Assembly: GCA_050331695.1 (NCBI GenBank)
Contig: JBHJGP010000006.1
Span: 32,528 to 96,527, forward strand
Length of the DNA: 64,000 bases
Direction of reading: 5' to 3'
Source: JBHJGP01 sp050331695
Lineage (GTDB): Bacteria > Pseudomonadota > Alphaproteobacteria > Geminicoccales > Geminicoccaceae
Below, in pieces: positions 61,259 through 64,000 of this stretch (position 1 is the first letter of the stretch; each line of letters begins with the position of its first letter). A model generated the notes under the pieces. The model was not told where the DNA came from. It did not search any database and saw nothing but the letters and a program-made list of their open reading frames with translations. The translations under genes and the position numbers were made by a program.

Positions 61259-61312
61259 GGTTTTTGCCTCCCTGATCGAACGCGCCCATGGATGGACGTC
61301 TTTTCACAATGA

Positions 61313-61341
61313 ACGCTATGGGCGCGCCAGGAGAGTGTCAA
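61313..61341 (-). promoter_or_regulatory. Candidate sigma-70-type promoter for the sugar importer operon
   Basis: On the minus strand, TTGACA (-35) is followed after exactly 17 bases by TAGCGT, an imperfect -10. It sits between the ROK regulator stop (61364) and the binding-protein start (61258). Just upstream is a 7-bp stem, GACGGTC-AGC-GACCGTC, immediately after the ROK stop, possibly a terminator remnant or an operator. Confidence 0.45.
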
Positions 61342-61363
61342 GTTGACGGTCGCTGACCGTCCG

Positions 61364-62572
61364 TCAGGATACGGCTTTGAGCAGCACGTCCTGATCACGG
61401 GCGAAGCGGGTGAGAAGCGGCAGGCAGGCACCGCCGATAGCTCGGGCATTACTGCCGATGGATCCGGCCTCGATTTTGACCGGAGACAGCCCTGATCGAT
61501 CCATGGTCTCTAGTCGTTCCGACACCGCCGAAACGAGCCGGTCGCGAACGGAGCTGGGAAAGGCGCCATCGATGATAACCGCCTCGAAGTCGATGACGGA
61601 GATGGCGGCGACGACCGTCGTCGCGAGGCTTTTGGACACCTCGTCGATCCATCGATCGAGGACGGGGCCTATTTGTCCCCAATCGTCGGACTGGCGCCAA
61701 AGCACGGTCGCGTCGAGCCCGGCCGCGACCATCGCCCGATCGAGGCCGGCGATAGACGCGTGCTTGATCAGCTGTTCGCCTTCCGGCCCCATCGGCATCG
61801 AGCCGAGCGCTCCCGCATTGCCTGTGCGGCCTGCGAACAATCGACCATCCAGAACAACCCCGCCGCCAACGAACGAGCCGATAAAGACGTAGAGGAAGTC
61901 GCTAAGCTGCGTGTGAGAGCCCAGCACAAGCTCTGCTGCGCAGGCGCCGGTGGCATCGTTGCAGAGCTGAACCGGCAGCGCCGTCGACAGACCGAGATCG
62001 TGGACGATGTCGATATAGCGCCAGCCCTTGAGGCTGCCGGACGGCGCGCCGATCTCCGCCTCCCAACCCCATAGTTCGAACGGTGCGGCGACACCAATAC
62101 CCGCGATCCGCTGGCAGCTCTCCGACGCCAATTCGTTGACAAGCTCGCCAACGGCGGTTCGGAAGAAAGCCATCACCTCGGCGGGCTCGGGAAAGGCATG
62201 GGTTTGCCGCCTCTGTCCACGAATTCGACCGGCAAAATCCAAGAGAACGGCATCCGCGCTCCGTCGGCCGATCTTGAGACCAACACCGAACGCCCCTTCC
62301 GGATCGAGCGCGAACGGCACTGAAGGTTGGCCGACCCGGCCTTTAATCGGATCGTGGGTCAGGACCAACCGGTCTGCCTGGAGTTGGCGCATGATGATGG
62401 TCACGGTTTGTGCCGAAAGACCGGTCTGTCTGGCGATCTCGGCCTTGGACAGCCGGCCGTGCTGGCGGATCAGGGACAAGATCAGCCGTTCATTATATTG
62501 ACGCACGCCTATTAGATTGGTGCCTCGAGAGATTTCCGTAGCGCGCCGTGAGCGCCGAACCCCGTCATTCAC
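61364..62572 (-). CDS. ROK-family transcriptional regulator (NagC/XylR type)
   Basis: Sugar-responsive repressor of about 402 residues. N-terminal winged HTH: LILSLIRQHGRLSKAEIARQ and TGLSAQTVTIIMRQLQADRL. The C-terminal ROK domain has the ATP/sugar-binding features FIGSFVGGGVVLDGRL and GNAGALGSMPMGPEG, but I do not see the CxCGxxGC zinc cluster. I prefer the GTG at 62572 (GGACAGGAG 6 nt upstream) over the GTG at 62593. Divergent from the ribose-type importer, with a large palindrome between; it likely represses both directions in the absence of sugar. Confidence 0.92.
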   Translation of the reverse strand: MNDGVRRSRRATEISRGTNLIGVRQYNERLILSLIRQHGRLSKAEIARQTGLSAQTVTIIMRQLQADRLVLTHDPIKGRVGQPSVPFALDPEGAFGVGLKIGRRSADAVLLDFAGRIRGQRRQTHAFPEPAEVMAFFRTAVGELVNELASESCQRIAGIGVAAPFELWGWEAEIGAPSGSLKGWRYIDIVHDLGLSTALPVQLCNDATGACAAELVLGSHTQLSDFLYVFIGSFVGGGVVLDGRLFAGRTGNAGALGSMPMGPEGEQLIKHASIAGLDRAMVAAGLDATVLWRQSDDWGQIGPVLDRWIDEVSKSLATTVVAAISVIDFEAVIIDGAFPSSVRDRLVSAVSERLETMDRSGLSPVKIEAGSIGSNARAIGGACLPLLTRFARDQDVLLKAVS

Positions 62573-62643
62573 GTGTAGCTCCTGTCCCGACACCGTTGCC
62601 TGGCGCGCTGGGTTGAAAAGGCTTGGGGAGAATGGGCGAAAAA

Positions 62644-62672
62644 AATTAATAAATCAAATTGATTTATTAATT
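62644..62672. promoter_or_regulatory. Candidate ROK operator: 14-bp-arm palindrome over a -35 box
   Basis: Perfect inverted repeat with arms AATTAATAAATCAA and its reverse complement around one central base (62658). The right arm runs into TTGACA (62671-62676), a consensus -35 for the binding-protein gene on the plus strand, so repressor binding would block the promoter. It lies 72 bases upstream of the ROK start. AT-rich operators with TTTATT/AATAAA cores are typical of NagC/XylR-type ROK proteins. Confidence 0.75.
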
Positions 62673-62808
62673 GACACCAACCGATCTTTGCCGTTTTCTA
62701 ACCCTCAGCAGCGGATCCCCAGCGACCAAGAAGCGCTCCGGCGACCCTCCGCTGGCTCACTGCAGACAACCGGCCCCATGGCCAGATCTACTTTTCGGGA
62801 GGCTTGAT

Positions 62809-63837
62809 ATGCCAATCAATCGCATGCTCGCCAGCAGCGCCGCTATCGCGCTGATGACGACCCTCGGCGGTGCCACTGCCGATGCCCAGTCAATGATCAT
62901 CGGACTGATCACCAAAACAGACACCAATCCGTTCTTCGTGAAGATGAAAGAGGGGGCGGAAGAAAAGGCCAAGGAAATTGGTGCCGAACTCCGCTCTTTC
63001 GCGGGCCGGTATGACGGTGATAACGAAACCCAGGTCGAGGCGATCGAGAGCCTGATCGCGGCCGGCGCCGCCGGCATTCTGATCACGCCGTCCGATTCCG
63101 CGGCCATCGTTCCCACCGTCACCAAGGCTCGGGATGCCGGGATCCTGGTGATCGCACTGGATACCCCGCTGCAGCCGGCCGACGCCGCCGACGCCACCTT
63201 AGCCACCGACAATTTCCGGGCCGGCGAACTGATCGGCGAATGGGCCGCGGCGACCCTCGGCGACGAGGCGGAGGACGCCAAGATCGCGCTCCTCGATCTG
63301 AGCGAGGCGGAGATTTCGGTGGACGTCGCCCGCAACCAGGGCTTCCTCACCGGTTTCGGCGTTGACGTCGGCGACCCGGCGCGGATGCGAGACGAGGACG
63401 ATCCGCGGATCGTCGGCAACGACATCACTCAGGGCGCTGAAGAAGGCGGCCGGACGGCCATGGAAAATCTGCTGCAACGCGATCAGGGGATCAACGTCGT
63501 CTACACCATCAACGAACCGGCCGCAGCCGGCGCCTATGAAGCGTTGAGCGCGTTCGGTTTCGCCGACCAAGCCCTGATCGTCTCGGTCGACGGCGGTTGT
63601 CCCGGCGTGCAGAACGTGAAGGAAGGGATCATCGGCGCGACCTCGATGCAGTTCCCCTTGCTGATGGCTTCGCTTGGCATCGAGGCGATCGAGACCTTCG
63701 CGGAAACAGGCGAAAAGCCCGAAAACTCGGAAGGGCTGGACTTCTTCAACACCGGCGTCGAACTGGTCACCGACCAGCCGGTCGACGGCATCCCGTCGAT
63801 AACGTCGGAAGAAGCGTTGGAGAAATGCTGGGGGTGA
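62809..63837 (+). CDS. Sugar ABC transporter substrate-binding protein (ribose/fructose type)
   Basis: Periplasmic type I binding protein of the RbsB/FrcB class, 342 residues. ATG 62809 follows GGGAGG by 7 nt. Signal peptide MLASSAAIALMTTLGGATA; mature start SMIIGLITKTDTNPFFVKMK. Hinge and ligand region: AAGAAGILITPSDSAAIVPT and INEPAAAGAYEALSAFG. First gene of an importer whose permease begins at the window's right edge. A fructose, ribose or similar monosaccharide is likely. Confidence 0.93.
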   Translation: MPINRMLASSAAIALMTTLGGATADAQSMIIGLITKTDTNPFFVKMKEGAEEKAKEIGAELRSFAGRYDGDNETQVEAIESLIAAGAAGILITPSDSAAIVPTVTKARDAGILVIALDTPLQPADAADATLATDNFRAGELIGEWAAATLGDEAEDAKIALLDLSEAEISVDVARNQGFLTGFGVDVGDPARMRDEDDPRIVGNDITQGAEEGGRTAMENLLQRDQGINVVYTINEPAAAGAYEALSAFGFADQALIVSVDGGCPGVQNVKEGIIGATSMQFPLLMASLGIEAIETFAETGEKPENSEGLDFFNTGVELVTDQPVDGIPSITSEEALEKCWG

Positions 63838-63889
63838 CGGGCGAGCGTTCGAGCCCAACCACGTACAACTGCCTTAAGTTGAACGGGAG

Positions 63890-63909
63890 CGGGAGGCCAC
63901 CCACTCCCG
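63890..63909 (+). promoter_or_regulatory. Intercistronic hairpin after the ribose-type binding-protein gene
   Basis: 6-bp inverted repeat CGGGAG / CTCCCG with an 8-nt loop, 52 bases after the binding-protein stop. No T-run. The shortest stem of the set, but in the same operon position. Confidence 0.4.
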
Positions 63910-63939
63910 ATACCACAAACAGAGGCGAAAGAGGCACAC

Positions 63940-64000
63940 ATAGCAGAACAGACGTCCCCGCTGGACCAGAGAATGCAGGAGTTCCAGAAAGCGCAATATA
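63940..64000 (+). CDS. N-terminus of a probable ABC permease, possible ATA start, cut by the window edge
   Basis: Open frame AEQTSPLDQRMQEFQKAQY preceded by ATA at 63940. The codon sits 5-6 nt after GAGG, where an ATG would be expected, and the frame is free of ATG, GTG and TTG back to a TGA at 63880. The next possible start is ATG 63973. By position this is the permease of the ribose-type importer, and short polar leaders like this are normal there. Too little sequence to confirm. Confidence 0.45.
   Translation, partial: MAEQTSPLDQRMQEFQKAQY

Overview
The window looks like the chromosome of a high-GC (roughly 60-65 %), Gram-negative heterotroph, most likely an alphaproteobacterium. I infer this from the many periplasmic binding-protein importers with signal peptides, the Entner-Doudoroff genes, the oxoprolinase/hydantoinase set and the codon bias. 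I cannot name a genus. Genes are densely packed, with many 1-11 base overlaps and GTG/TTG starts. No gene-free stretch exceeds 300 bases. I saw no rRNA, tRNA, CRISPR array or intact insertion sequence.

Layout. (a) 1-12.1 kb, minus strand: a long operon with a family-5 (Opp/Dpp-type) importer, an FAD-dependent amine oxidase, phosphonoacetaldehyde hydrolase (PhnX), and a second binding protein and permease paralogous to the first. A LysR-type regulator gene lies directly upstream, with a TATAG-N7-CTATA box in between. The gene content suggests uptake and oxidation of an aminophosphonate or phosphonopeptide. (b) 12.3-15.4 kb: a membrane class III cyclase, a lipoprotein with a near-perfect glycine heptad repeat, and a secreted glycerophosphodiester phosphodiesterase preceded by a PHO-box-like site. 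(c) 15.5-20.1 kb, minus: a branched-chain-type importer with fused LivH-LivM. (d) 20.3-30.9 kb: a DapA-family lyase/aldolase, three exported Cys-containing proteins ending in a SCO1-like one, a dihydropyrimidinase, and the 5-oxoproline/hydantoin genes pxpA, pxpBC and hyuAB. (e) 30.8-33 kb, minus: a small membrane protein, an AGCS symporter broken by one extra G, and a UspA protein.

(f) 33.1-40.3 kb, minus: a complete sugar ABC importer followed by a sugar isomerase/epimerase and a Gfo/Idh/MocA dehydrogenase, with an ornithine-cyclodeaminase-family gene upstream. (g) 40.4-47 kb, plus: a second sugar importer followed by an endonuclease/exonuclease/phosphatase-fold enzyme and an exported SAM-hydrolase-family protein. 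(h) 47.1-49.5 kb: a LuxR-type HTH protein divergent from an animal-type haem peroxidase. The RTX calcium-binding tail of the peroxidase is still in frame but cut off by two stop codons. (i) 49.6-56.2 kb, minus: edd-eda-pgi-glgP, linking glycogen breakdown to the Entner-Doudoroff pathway. (j) 56.4-57.05 kb: a MazEF-like toxin-antitoxin pair and a 20-bp inverted repeat. (k) 57-64 kb: a third sugar importer with no ATPase in its operon, a ROK regulator, and a divergent ribose-type importer with a 14-bp-arm operator.

Overall this is a nutrient-scavenging region with six importers for peptides or phosphonates, amino acids and sugars, each next to matching catabolic enzymes. One pattern recurs across it: a GC-rich hairpin lies between the binding-protein gene and the next gene in seven of eight cases. 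The strongest leads are the duplicated peptide-type importer wrapped around phosphonate genes, the peroxidase-RTX gene with paired nonsense codons, the glycine-heptad lipoprotein, and the three-gene exported Cys/SCO1 module.
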